The position numbers and the translations under genes are program-made. DNA of 37,629 nucleotides. It comes from an uncultured Mollicutes bacterium (GTDB lineage: Bacteria > Bacillota_I > Bacilli_A > RF39 > UBA660). The DNA lies in the NCBI GenBank assembly GCA_946500425.1, contig CAMMVQ010000011.1:1-37629 (forward strand), given 5' to 3'. This document shows positions 1 through 7,624 of this stretch, in pieces. How positions within the stretch are numbered: position 1 is the stretch's first letter; each line of letters starts with the position of its first letter. The notes below the pieces were generated by a model that was given only the letters and a program-made list of their open reading frames with translations, ran no database searches and had not been told where the DNA came from.

Positions 1-80
1 TGTTTGTTATCTACTAAATAATTAAAAATGTAACATTTCTAAAAAATCTTAACACAAGAATTTTGTCGAATCAAATAAAA

Positions 81-1046
81 TTAATGCATTAATGAATTAA
101 TATTACTGGTTAATGATCCAATGGTAAGTTTATACATTATAAATATAAAAGATATAAACAGAATTGATAAGCAAATCAAATGGAAATATATCCTGCTATT
201 TTTATTTTCTATAACGATTATATCATTAATTAATTCTAATAAAATAATTAATGAATAAACAAAACCAATAATGGTAATTGCTACGCCTAAATAAGCATGA
301 ATCAAAGAAAGAAACGGAGAAAGGATAAAAGTAGCAAGAGCAAACGGAATAACCGCTGTCACTACCGCCGATAATACTTTAGGGAACTTAACTTCCTTTT
401 TTAAAACTAAACCTGCTAAGTAATAAACCAAGCCAATTGCCAGTATAAATCCTAAATAAATTAATAAACTTTGTCCTAAAACTTTAAAGTACTGAACGTT
501 TTTTAAGTTTTCCCACACCCACTGAACTTCATTGTTCCAAAAAGACGTAACCCTAACACTCTGAATCATGGTAGAAACTAAATTAATAATCATTAAAAAT
601 ATAACTACTATTATGGTTAAAATTGCCGATGATTTAAAGCTTTCTAAAGCTTTTTCTTCTTTTTTAAACGAATCGAACGGTTTTATAAAAGAACTAAAAA
701 TATATTTAAAATAATTTATGTGTGAAGATTCATTTTGAATTCCTTGATTACTTACTAACGATTGGTCATTTGACATGTCAGTTGTATTATTATTTTGAGT
801 ATTATTAACCATCGTACTTGTTAAATCTTTATTTTGAAAAGTCTGTTGAGTCTGTTGAGTCTGTTGGGACTGTACGTAAGCCTGACTAACAAATCCGTTA
901 TTAATCTGGTTATTGTTAAACTGAACCTGATTCTGAGTTTGTATAGGATTTCTACACCTAACACAAAAAGAAGTGTTTGGTGCGTTGACAGTACCACATC
1001 TAGAACAAATAACGCTTGAAGCATTATTCATAATTCCATTATTCAT
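81..1046 (-). CDS. zinc-ribbon protein with Yip1-like membrane domain
   Basis: The 321-residue protein starts with a zinc ribbon (C14, C17, C28, C31 as two CxxC knuckles). A low-complexity Asn/Gln-rich linker follows to about residue 110, then a hydrophobic C-terminal half with about five membrane spans. This is the layout of the zinc-ribbon/Yip1-family proteins common in Bacillota. Their function is poorly known; I infer a membrane protein with a cytosolic metal-binding head. The ATG has a good GGAG ribosome site. The gene lies 14 nt behind the lipoprotein gene, so the two are probably co-transcribed. The linker contains a short 9-bp tandem repeat (near 840-870) encoding QQT units. The family call is fairly sure, the role unknown. 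Confidence 0.7.
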   Translation of the reverse strand: MNNGIMNNASSVICSRCGTVNAPNTSFCVRCRNPIQTQNQVQFNNNQINNGFVSQAYVQSQQTQQTQQTFQNKDLTSTMVNNTQNNNTTDMSNDQSLVSNQGIQNESSHINYFKYIFSSFIKPFDSFKKEEKALESFKSSAILTIIVVIFLMIINLVSTMIQSVRVTSFWNNEVQWVWENLKNVQYFKVLGQSLLIYLGFILAIGLVYYLAGLVLKKEVKFPKVLSAVVTAVIPFALATFILSPFLSLIHAYLGVAITIIGFVYSLIILLELINDIIVIENKNSRIYFHLICLSILFISFIFIMYKLTIGSLTSNINSLMH

Positions 1047-1060
1047 AACTTTCTCCTTCT

Positions 1061-2182
1061 TTAAACTTCATAAGCTTTATATAAGTTACCATCACTTAAT
1101 AATACATAAACCTTACCAGTGTCCATATAAAAGCTTCTAATATCATTCTTATATTTTTTTATCGAATCTAATTTAATAACATTATAATTATCATTAAAAT
1201 CAGTCTCCGCTAGATACACATTAGATTCACCAACGATAAGAAAATAGTATGAACCACCAGTAAATAAAACATTTTTAACTTTTTCGTCAACTGAAAGCTT
1301 CGTTTTAAATTGACGGGTATTAGGTATGGAACCCCAATTATGATATAAAACCCCATCACTCGTTTGAACAACTAAATTACCATCAGAATCCGAATCATCA
1401 CTACTCCAATACCATATATTAGTTGGATTTTCTAGATTAATCTGTTCCTCAGCCCAAGTATCACCTATCCATGATGCTGGAGCATAAGTCAAAGTTTTAG
1501 AATCCCAACTAAATGACGGTATCATAGGATACATCTTGCCATCCTCCATAAGAATTATTTTGGAATTAGCATATTTTACCTTATTATCTAAAATCGTACC
1601 AGACTGTGCGGTAAACTTTACCCACGTATCATCAGTAGGACATTTATCAGCTGGCAAACCATTGTACTCTTCGGCACAAGACACGTAAGAGTCTAATGAA
1701 CCGTCTTTTTCTAGTGTAAGAGCATGTTCGGCATCATGAGATATAACTTTATCCGCCTCAAAGCCAAAAGATACCTCTTTTATGTTTCCGTCTTCTTCTA
1801 TCGAATAATATTTATCATCATCATAAATTAATGGATTAGCATAATTTAATCCTGAGTCCAACGTACCATCTATATGTTTCATCTTAGTTGAACCTTTAGT
1901 TTTGAAAATTTTTTCCTTTATAGAATCATATAAATAAACATCGCCATTACTTGTTAAAATTATTTCTCTATATAATTCATTATTAATATAACCTTCATAA
2001 CTTTCAATCTGAACCATTTTATTATTTAATTCATCACAAACGTTATTATCTTCACAAGGCAAATCATATTTTTCTAAGTCTACCTTTAATTTTTTAATAC
2101 CATTTTCATCACTTTTACCGCATCCTGTTGCAGCAACTAAAATCAAACACCCAAAAATTAAAAACAAAATTACTTTTTTCAT
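1061..2182 (-). CDS. putative lipoprotein with RCC1-like repeats
   Basis: The 373-residue protein has a lipoprotein signal: a basic start, a hydrophobic stretch and a lipobox ending A-T-G-C with the lipidated Cys at 21. The mature part repeats a short pattern of the type hydrophobic-x-x-D-G-x-hydrophobic-Y (for example near TSDGVLYHNW and LLSDGNLYKAYEV). This suggests a beta-propeller of RCC1 or similar type. I do not recognise a specific family. The ATG is preceded by a strong AGGAGG site. It is the probable first gene of a two-gene unit with the zinc-ribbon membrane protein, so the pair may act together at the cell surface. Anchoring outside the membrane is inferred from the lipobox. Confidence 0.6.
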   Translation of the reverse strand: MKKVILFLIFGCLILVAATGCGKSDENGIKKLKVDLEKYDLPCEDNNVCDELNNKMVQIESYEGYINNELYREIILTSNGDVYLYDSIKEKIFKTKGSTKMKHIDGTLDSGLNYANPLIYDDDKYYSIEEDGNIKEVSFGFEADKVISHDAEHALTLEKDGSLDSYVSCAEEYNGLPADKCPTDDTWVKFTAQSGTILDNKVKYANSKIILMEDGKMYPMIPSFSWDSKTLTYAPASWIGDTWAEEQINLENPTNIWYWSSDDSDSDGNLVVQTSDGVLYHNWGSIPNTRQFKTKLSVDEKVKNVLFTGGSYYFLIVGESNVYLAETDFNDNYNVIKLDSIKKYKNDIRSFYMDTGKVYVLLSDGNLYKAYEV

Positions 2183-2273
2183 GTATCCTCCTTTATTATC
2201 ATTATATAATATAATTATTTTATTAATAACATACCTGCATTACCCTTATTTATTATAACCAAATCATCAATTA

Positions 2274-3515
2274 TTATCTTCTAGACATTAAATATTTTCT
2301 AATTTTTAACGCCAAGTTAAACATCGAATAAAATGGTTTATTAATGATGTAATCATACTCACCAACTAATTCTAAAACAACTGGATTAAACTTGGACTTA
2401 AAAGTTGACAAATGATCTTCTAAAGAGCCATCAATTCCACCTAAATCGCAATAATCACACTCCTTATCAAGACAGTAACATAACCTATAAAACATAAGTC
2501 CGTTAGTTATTTTTAAAGATGGTAGAACTTTCGTATTAGTTCCGGCATATAAGAAAGAGGCAACTTTAGTTCCAGTTTTGCAAGTTGGCATCATAACGAT
2601 GGTTGCACCCGCTGTAATAACGTTTCCATATTCTTTCATAAGAGCCAAAGCTTCTTTTTTTTGTTTCAAACAAAACTCTTTTTTATCAGGATTATTAGCT
2701 TCATCCTTTTCAAGAAACTTAATATATTTTTCTATGTTTACCTTCGCAAAAAATAAAACAGCCTCATCAGGAAAATTACGCATTAAGTTCTCAAAATAAG
2801 CTTTACTTCTAAGGGAAATATGTTGTCTTTCCTCGGTACAATTAAGCACTTTAACAAGTTCCTTAACGTCATTAACATCTTTAGAAAAACTAAAGGTGAC
2901 ACCCCTTTCTTCTTGATAATTTCCAATATAATTCCTGGTATTCTTAGGAAAAGTTCTTCTTAGAGCCTCCTTCTCATAAAAATTACCATTTTCATCCCTT
3001 AATGGTATTACCATTGTATACCTTGGTTGTATGTAAGCATTTACCGCTTTTTCAAAACCACCATGGATAAATCCGATTGATTTCAAGTTTTCATCAATAA
3101 TTTTAGTATCTTCGGAAAAAGACTTATGTATTTTTATTCCTTTGTTTTTCTTTATGTTTTGAATACTATCCTCATTAAAACATATAAACGGATCAATTTT
3201 AAGGTCAATAGCGCCATTTTTCTTGGCATAAAAAACTATATTATCAGTAAATTCCTTTAATAGCTCTCTATCTTTATAATCAATTACAAAGCCCCTTGGA
3301 ACATAGAATAACTTTTTCCCCAAAAATAGTGGCCTTTTTAGAATCATCGCGGCGCATACAAGTTTTTCTTCGTGATACATACCAACAAAATCATTTTGCC
3401 ACGCAGATTTTATCTTTGACCATGACGAAGTTTGCATAAAGCTCGTTGATGGAAACCCCTTAACAAAATCATCATATTCCTTAATATCTATTCCGGACTT
3501 AAATACGTATTTCAT
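2274..3515 (-). CDS. FemA/FemB/MurM-family peptidoglycan bridge aminoacyltransferase
   Basis: The 413-residue protein matches the FemABX family. These enzymes use aminoacyl-tRNA to add amino acids to the stem-peptide lysine of lipid II and build the interpeptide bridge. Visible hallmarks are the N-terminal GNAT-like subdomain (start through SFMQTSSWSKIK and FYVPRGFVIDY), the lysine/arginine-rich helical insertion around residues 240-280, and the second GNAT-like half ending with the conserved FKSKFNP-type segment. Length fits the family. The ATG has a GAGGG site 7 nt upstream. It follows pduL by about 15 nt on the same strand, so co-transcription is likely, although the functions are unrelated. 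Which amino acid it transfers cannot be read from the sequence. Confidence 0.85.
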   Translation of the reverse strand: MKYVFKSGIDIKEYDDFVKGFPSTSFMQTSSWSKIKSAWQNDFVGMYHEEKLVCAAMILKRPLFLGKKLFYVPRGFVIDYKDRELLKEFTDNIVFYAKKNGAIDLKIDPFICFNEDSIQNIKKNKGIKIHKSFSEDTKIIDENLKSIGFIHGGFEKAVNAYIQPRYTMVIPLRDENGNFYEKEALRRTFPKNTRNYIGNYQEERGVTFSFSKDVNDVKELVKVLNCTEERQHISLRSKAYFENLMRNFPDEAVLFFAKVNIEKYIKFLEKDEANNPDKKEFCLKQKKEALALMKEYGNVITAGATIVMMPTCKTGTKVASFLYAGTNTKVLPSLKITNGLMFYRLCYCLDKECDYCDLGGIDGSLEDHLSTFKSKFNPVVLELVGEYDYIINKPFYSMFNLALKIRKYLMSRR

Positions 3516-3530
3516 AGTTCATCCCTCTAT

Positions 3531-4109
3531 TCAATTATTAGTTTGTTCAACAATCAACTCTACCTCATCACCATTTTTAATTAAAAAAGCATTAGCATCA
3601 TCAGTATCTAGGTGTACTTCTAAAGAAAAATTATCACTTACTCTAACATATACATTTTTTAATATGCCACCTTTTTCTCCATCTATTACAATTGAAACAA
3701 ACTCTTTACCTTCAAACCCATATTTTTTTGCGTCTTCCTTAGTTGCATGAATATGTCTTGCGGCAATTATGGCAGCGTTCCTTGTAATTTCTCCTTTTGG
3801 TCCAACTATCGTTATCTCACCCGCTCCTTCCAAATCTCCTGAATTTCTTACGGGTGCGTTTACTCCTAATGCAAACGTATCTGTTTTAGATATTTCAACT
3901 TGTGTTTTATTTCTTACTGGTCCCAATATTCTAACCCTTTCAATCGTTCCTTTATTACCTTTTATAATAACTTGTTCATTACAAGCGTATTGCCCAGGTT
4001 GTGATAAAGGAGCCTTAACAGTAAGTTCATATCCTTCTCCAAATAAAATTTCTAAATCTTCTTGTGATAAATGTACGTGTCTTGCAGACACTCCAACTTT
4101 TACTTTCAT
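3531..4109 (-). CDS. pduL: PduL-type phosphate acyltransferase (phosphotransacetylase)
   Basis: It interconverts acyl-CoA and acyl phosphate, here probably acetyl-CoA and acetyl phosphate in fermentation. The 192-residue protein contains the PduL zinc-binding histidine motifs SARHVHL (start), AARHIH (middle) and EVHLDTDDANA (C-terminus) in the two beta-barrel halves. I chose the ATG at 4109: a GGGAG site sits just upstream and the family begins at this MKVKVGVSARH segment. The open frame extends 47 codons further but contains only non-homologous sequence crossing a terminator hairpin. The start lacks the N-terminal encapsulation peptide of microcompartment PduL and no shell genes lie nearby, so it is probably cytosolic. 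Whether a classical Pta also exists cannot be seen here. Confidence 0.9.
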   Translation of the reverse strand: MKVKVGVSARHVHLSQEDLEILFGEGYELTVKAPLSQPGQYACNEQVIIKGNKGTIERVRILGPVRNKTQVEISKTDTFALGVNAPVRNSGDLEGAGEITIVGPKGEITRNAAIIAARHIHATKEDAKKYGFEGKEFVSIVIDGEKGGILKNVYVRVSDNFSLEVHLDTDDANAFLIKNGDEVELIVEQTNN

Positions 4110-4170
4110 CTTATCATCTCCCATACAATTATACAGTTTTTTAAATAACCATGCAATAACTTCAAAATAA

Positions 4171-4198
4171 AAGAGAGTAAATTTACGTTTACTCTCTA
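4171..4198 (-). terminator. intrinsic terminator behind the short exported-protein gene
   Basis: Read on the minus strand, a 10-bp perfect stem (AGAGAGTAAA / TTTACTCTCT, at 4188-4197 and 4172-4181) is followed by TTTTATTTT. It closes the transcript of the 67-residue gene, and any transcript reading through would continue into pduL. Confidence 0.75.
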
Positions 4199-4294
4199 AC
4201 TGTAGGAGTTGGTCCGTTATAAAAACTGTTACCGCCAAGTATTCCGTCATTACCTATTTAGGTGTTTTTATATACACATATGCTAAACTTCCAA

Positions 4295-4498
4295 TTAGTT
4301 TAATACTGTCTGAAAGGTACAACTCACATCTAACTTCTTTCCATTTTCTAATATGTTAACAGTAACACTACTACTTTCCGTTGATGCCGTTCCACCTGTG
4401 TTTAAACTTTCACTAAAAATGACATACCCTACCATTAGTGACAGTACTAATGTTAATACTCCCACTACTATCTTCTTTTGCTTTATTAATCTATACAT
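4295..4498 (-). CDS. short exported protein with SipW/TasA-type N-terminus, possibly truncated
   Basis: This 67-residue product has a basic start, a hydrophobic stretch (about residues 9-26) and the sequence VGYVIFSESLNTGG. That layout is typical of the N-termini of TasA/camelysin-like proteins handled by SipW-type signal peptidases. Such proteins usually exceed 120 residues, so this one looks truncated. Behind its stop another frame reads a short open tail (roughly 4197-4260, ending YNGPTPTVRE) after one further stop, which may be decayed coding sequence. The ATG has an AGGAGT site 9-10 nt upstream, so the visible part is probably translated. Recognition is by signal-region pattern only; it could equally be an intact small membrane peptide. 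Confidence 0.45.
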   Translation of the reverse strand: MYRLIKQKKIVVGVLTLVLSLMVGYVIFSESLNTGGTASTESSSVTVNILENGKKLDVSCTFQTVLN

Positions 4499-4668
4499 CT
4501 ATTACCAACACTCCTGTTCATAACTACTATTTTCTATCATTTTGCACGTTGGTAATATCACATTACCCCCCCGGTCAAGTTTTTTTATCACCTGCGGAAA
4601 ACAGGAATGTATACTTTACATAGTACTGCATATATATTATTGAATAACAAAAAAAGGAGAATGCAATT

Positions 4669-5085
4669 ATGAATACAAATTATTATCCTAACCCAACCTA
4701 TCCAGGAATAGGAGAAACTGGGTTTCAAGCAACTGCCATGGGTGGCGTAGCATCAATGCCTAGCAACAACACCGCTAACAAAAGCAACAACATGATGGCC
4801 ACAACCCAAGCTAATAACAACATGTTAGCGCTGGAACAATCCTACATAGAAAACATTCTAAGGTTAAACAGAGGAAAATTAGCAACTTTTTACTTTTCAT
4901 TTCCTGATTCAGTAGAGTGGCGCGACAAAACTTTTACCGGAATCATTGAAGCGGCAGGTAGAGATCACATAATTATTAGTGATCCAAAAACCGGAAGATG
5001 GTACTTACTATTAATGATATACTTAAATTACGTTGATTTTGATGAAAAAATAAATTATAGTCCTGAGTACTACCCACAAAATTAA
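4669..5085 (+). CDS. gerQ: spore coat protein GerQ
   Basis: In Bacillus, GerQ is a spore-coat protein that is cross-linked by transglutaminase and is needed to place the cortex-lytic enzyme CwlJ. The 138-residue protein has the usual variable Asn/Met-rich N-terminus (to about residue 60) and the conserved C-terminal domain: YIENILRLNRGKLATFYFSF, then FTGIIEAAGRDHIIISDPKT, then a YLLLMIYLNYVDF-like segment. The ATG is preceded by AGGAGA at a good distance. In B. subtilis gerQ is not far from ung, as here. I could not assign a convincing sigma-E or sigma-K promoter in the 170 bases upstream. Presence of gerQ implies a spore-forming ancestor or organism. Confidence 0.9.
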   Translation: MNTNYYPNPTYPGIGETGFQATAMGGVASMPSNNTANKSNNMMATTQANNNMLALEQSYIENILRLNRGKLATFYFSFPDSVEWRDKTFTGIIEAAGRDHIIISDPKTGRWYLLLMIYLNYVDFDEKINYSPEYYPQN

Positions 5086-5086
5086 C

Positions 5087-5115
5087 TTGTAAATATTACT
5101 TACTTTTGTTATAAT
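5087..5115 (+). promoter_or_regulatory. sigma-A-type promoter for the LemA-like gene
   Basis: TTGTAA (5087-5092), a 17-bp spacer and TATAAT (5110-5115) lie 24 bases upstream of the ATG at 5140. The -35 starts two bases after the gerQ stop codon, so this gene can be expressed in growing cells independently of gerQ. Confidence 0.65.
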
Positions 5116-5139
5116 CGTACTTAGAATAGAGGTAAGAAT

Positions 5140-5673
5140 ATGTTAATAGTAATAATAGTTTTAATATTATGTATTTTAATTTTTTCATACAAAATATACC
5201 GTGATAAATTTATTTTTCTAAATATAAAAATTAATAACGTGGAAGAAAAAATTAATAGTACTTTAATCAAAAGAAAAGAGCTTATTAAAGAAGCTGAAGA
5301 AACGATAAAAGAAATAGTTAACACCGATAAACAAATCTTTGAAGGGATAAACTCTTTAGATAACTCGTCAGTTAACATGATGGAGTTAGACAGAAAACTA
5401 TTAACATACATAAATGAATTTTACTTAATAAAAGATAAATATAAAAAATTACAAAAAGACGAAACTTTTAAAAAAATAGACTACTCTATAAATGAAACGG
5501 AAGATAAACTTAATGCTTATAAGGAATATTATAATGATACCGCGCAAAAATATAATAAATTAATTAAGTCTTTTCCGTTCATTGTCGTAACAAAAATCAA
5601 AAGAAAAAAGGAAAAGCTATTCTTTGATAAAAAAAGCTTAAGTGATAATGACTATAATAATTTTAAATATTAA
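5140..5673 (+). CDS. LemA-family membrane protein
   Basis: The 177-residue protein has one N-terminal membrane helix (about residues 2-18) followed by a long helical, Lys/Glu-rich domain. Its pattern matches LemA: KRKELIKEAEETIKEI after the membrane segment (the KR.dLip.lv..vk position), a central helix pair, and the conserved end of the type ...YYNDTAQKYNKLIKSFP followed by KEKLFFD. Family function is uncertain; in Bacillota LemA is a membrane protein with the helical bundle outside or at the membrane. It is weakly conserved here, with fewer of the usual Ala/Arg positions. AGAGGT serves as ribosome site. It is transcribed convergently with ung. Confidence 0.65.
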   Translation: MLIVIIVLILCILIFSYKIYRDKFIFLNIKINNVEEKINSTLIKRKELIKEAEETIKEIVNTDKQIFEGINSLDNSSVNMMELDRKLLTYINEFYLIKDKYKKLQKDETFKKIDYSINETEDKLNAYKEYYNDTAQKYNKLIKSFPFIVVTKIKRKKEKLFFDKKSLSDNDYNNFKY

Positions 5674-5702
5674 AAACGGTTTTAAAATTTAAAACCGTTT
5701 TT
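5672..5702. terminator. bidirectional terminator between lemA-like gene and ung
   Basis: A perfect 15-bp inverted repeat (AAAAACGGTTTTAAA / TTTAAAACCGTTTTT) with A and T runs on both flanks serves the two convergent genes. Confidence 0.85.
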
Positions 5703-5714
5703 AATTATTTCTTT

Positions 5715-6365
5715 CTAAAATTTTATCTTTTGCTTACCATGACTTTCTAAAAAAGCATTTGCTCTTGAAAATGGTTTGCTACCAAAAAAACCATTATAAG
5801 CCGATAAGGGAGACGGATGAGCAGACTCTATAATATAATGAGTTGGATTAGTAATAATTCTCTTTTTATCACGTGCTTGCCTTCCCCAAAGAATGAAAAC
5901 AACGTTATTTAATTTATCATTTATTTGTTTAATTACATAATCAGTAAAAATCTCCCATCCTATGTCTTTATGTGAATTAGCTTTATCTTTTTCAACCGTT
6001 AAAACCGTGTTAAGTAAAAACACTCCTTGTTTAGCCCAGTCTGATAAATCCGTATCGGTTCTTTCTACTCCCAAATCATCTTTCAACTCTTTAAAAATAT
6101 TCCTAAGCGAGGGTGGCGTTCTAACTCCTCTTCTTACCGAAAACGATAACCCCATGGCTTCGTTCTCACCATGATATGGGTCTTGACCTAAAATAACAAC
6201 CTTAATATCTTTAAAATCAGTTAATTTAAACGCGTTAAACAAATCTTTTGCGGGTGGAAAAATAGTTTTATTTAACCTTTCTTCTTTTACAAAGTCTTTA
6301 ATGTATTTGAAATAACTTTTTTGCATCTCCTCTTGTAATACTTCATCCCAACTATTATGAAACAT
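5715..6365 (-). CDS. ung: uracil-DNA glycosylase, family 1
   Basis: It removes uracil from DNA to start base-excision repair. The 216-residue protein carries the water-activating motif GQDPYHG (residues 60-66, catalytic Asp62), the uracil pocket FSV segment that follows, the LLNTVLTVEK strand, and the C-terminal DNA-intercalation loop HPSPLSAY, all canonical for family 1. Length fits. The ATG has a GGAGG site. It is transcribed on its own from the minus strand, ending at the shared bidirectional terminator. Confidence 0.97.
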   Translation of the reverse strand: MFHNSWDEVLQEEMQKSYFKYIKDFVKEERLNKTIFPPAKDLFNAFKLTDFKDIKVVILGQDPYHGENEAMGLSFSVRRGVRTPPSLRNIFKELKDDLGVERTDTDLSDWAKQGVFLLNTVLTVEKDKANSHKDIGWEIFTDYVIKQINDKLNNVVFILWGRQARDKKRIITNPTHYIIESAHPSPLSAYNGFFGSKPFSRANAFLESHGKQKIKF

Positions 6366-6416
6366 AAAATTCCTCCAATAATTTTATATTACCATTTTTA
6401 GGCAAAAATAAAAAGC

Positions 6417-6863
6417 TTATTTATGATAAGCCTCGTTATTTATTATCTTAAACGCACGGTATAACTGTTCTAATAATATAACCCTAAATAATTGGTGTGG
6501 AAAAGTCATCTTTGAAAATGATAAAGCATAATTAGCCCTTTTTTTGACCTCGTTAGCTAATCCGTATGAACCACCAATTACAAAAACAACATTAAGTGAT
6601 AATAAATCTTTTATGCTTTTAGCAAAAGATAATGAATCAAGGGTATCACCATTAATATCTAACGCCACAACAAAATCTTTTTCCCTTATCTTTGATAAAA
6701 TGTTTTTCCCTTCTTCTAACAACGTTTTATTAACATCATAATTATAATCTGGTAATTCAATTATTTCAATCTTCGTATACTTACTTAATCTTTTTAAATA
6801 CTCATTTGTTGCTTCTTTAAAAAAACGTTCTTTTATTTTTCCGACACAGATTATTTTTATCAT
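6417..6863 (-). CDS. rlmH: 23S rRNA pseudouridine-1915 N3-methyltransferase
   Basis: This SPOUT-class enzyme methylates pseudouridine 1915 in helix 69 of 23S rRNA, using SAM. The 148-residue protein is the normal length. It shows the SAM-binding knot loop FVIGGSYGL and the conserved C-terminal tail (LLEQLYRAFKIINNEAYHK) used in catalysis and dimer contact. Its start overlaps the walJ stop by 4 nt (ATGA). It has only a weak ribosome site, so translational coupling to walJ is likely. Confidence 0.97.
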   Translation of the reverse strand: MIKIICVGKIKERFFKEATNEYLKRLSKYTKIEIIELPDYNYDVNKTLLEEGKNILSKIREKDFVVALDINGDTLDSLSFAKSIKDLLSLNVVFVIGGSYGLANEVKKRANYALSFSKMTFPHQLFRVILLEQLYRAFKIINNEAYHK

Positions 6864-7624
6864 ACTTCGATTACGTCCGTTCTTTGCTTTTGTTTTGCAA
6901 CCATAATATTTTTTACCATTTTTTGGTTATCTTTTAGTGCCTCGCGCACCGTATCTAACGCTTTTTCATAAGTATTGTTATCATCGCTTAAGTGTGCTAA
7001 AATAACCGTTTTTGTTTTATTGCCAACAAATCTAGATAGGTAAAAACCAGCGTCAACGTTGGATAAGTGTCCCTTATCACCAACGATTCTTTGTTTAAGA
7101 TTAAAAGGATACTTACCATTCATGAGCATTTCAACGTCATGGTTACTTTCTAATATGTATAAATCATGGTTACTTAACACTTCAAAGTATTTTTTGTTTA
7201 TGTACCCAGTATCCGTTATGTAAACTAATGATTTGTCTTGTGATTTAATGATAAATCCAACCGACCCCGCGACATCATGCGAAGTTTTAATGGCAGTTAC
7301 CGATAAATCTTCAAGATTGAATTCATTATCATATAAACAATACTCAAAATCTTCAACGTATTCTTTTAATAGCGATAGTATTGTTTTATTAACGTACAAA
7401 ATTGGATGATATTTTTTCAAAAAAACCTTAAGTCCTTGGATGTGGTCTATGTGTGTATGGGTTATTAATATTGCTTTAATTTCTGAAGGATCCACTCCTA
7501 GTTCTAATAACTTTTCTTCAGCATATGACTTGGTAACACCAAGATCAATTAAAACCTTGGTGTTAGCCGTCATAATTAAAGTGCTATTGCCCTTACTACC
7601 ACTTGATAATACTGCTATTTTCAT
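6860..7624 (-). CDS. walJ: metallo-beta-lactamase-fold exonuclease WalJ (YycJ)
   Basis: The 254-residue protein begins with the typical SSGSKGNSTLI strand and has the MBL metal motif THTHIDHIQGL (HxHxDH), the downstream DTGY aspartate and the AHLSDDNN histidine. WalJ/YycJ proteins are reported as 5'-3' exonucleases linked to mismatch repair, and in Bacillus the gene closes the walRK operon. Here no walRK is present in the window. The gene overlaps the preceding M23 peptidase gene and the following rlmH by 4 nt each, so M23-walJ-rlmH form one coupled unit. I am confident of the family and fairly confident of the orthology, from the rlmH neighbour. Confidence 0.9.
   Translation of the reverse strand: MKIAVLSSGSKGNSTLIMTANTKVLIDLGVTKSYAEEKLLELGVDPSEIKAILITHTHIDHIQGLKVFLKKYHPILYVNKTILSLLKEYVEDFEYCLYDNEFNLEDLSVTAIKTSHDVAGSVGFIIKSQDKSLVYITDTGYINKKYFEVLSNHDLYILESNHDVEMLMNGKYPFNLKQRIVGDKGHLSNVDAGFYLSRFVGNKTKTVILAHLSDDNNTYEKALDTVREALKDNQKMVKNIMVAKQKQRTDVIEV

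Noticed and set aside
821-1024. Reading frames opposite or inside the zinc-ribbon gene
   Set aside because: They are shadows of the low-complexity repeat region with no homology or ribosome site.
4110-4250. Longer pduL frame starting at 4250
   Set aside because: The extra 47 codons cross a terminator hairpin and lack PduL homology; the ATG at 4109 has a good ribosome site and is the family start.
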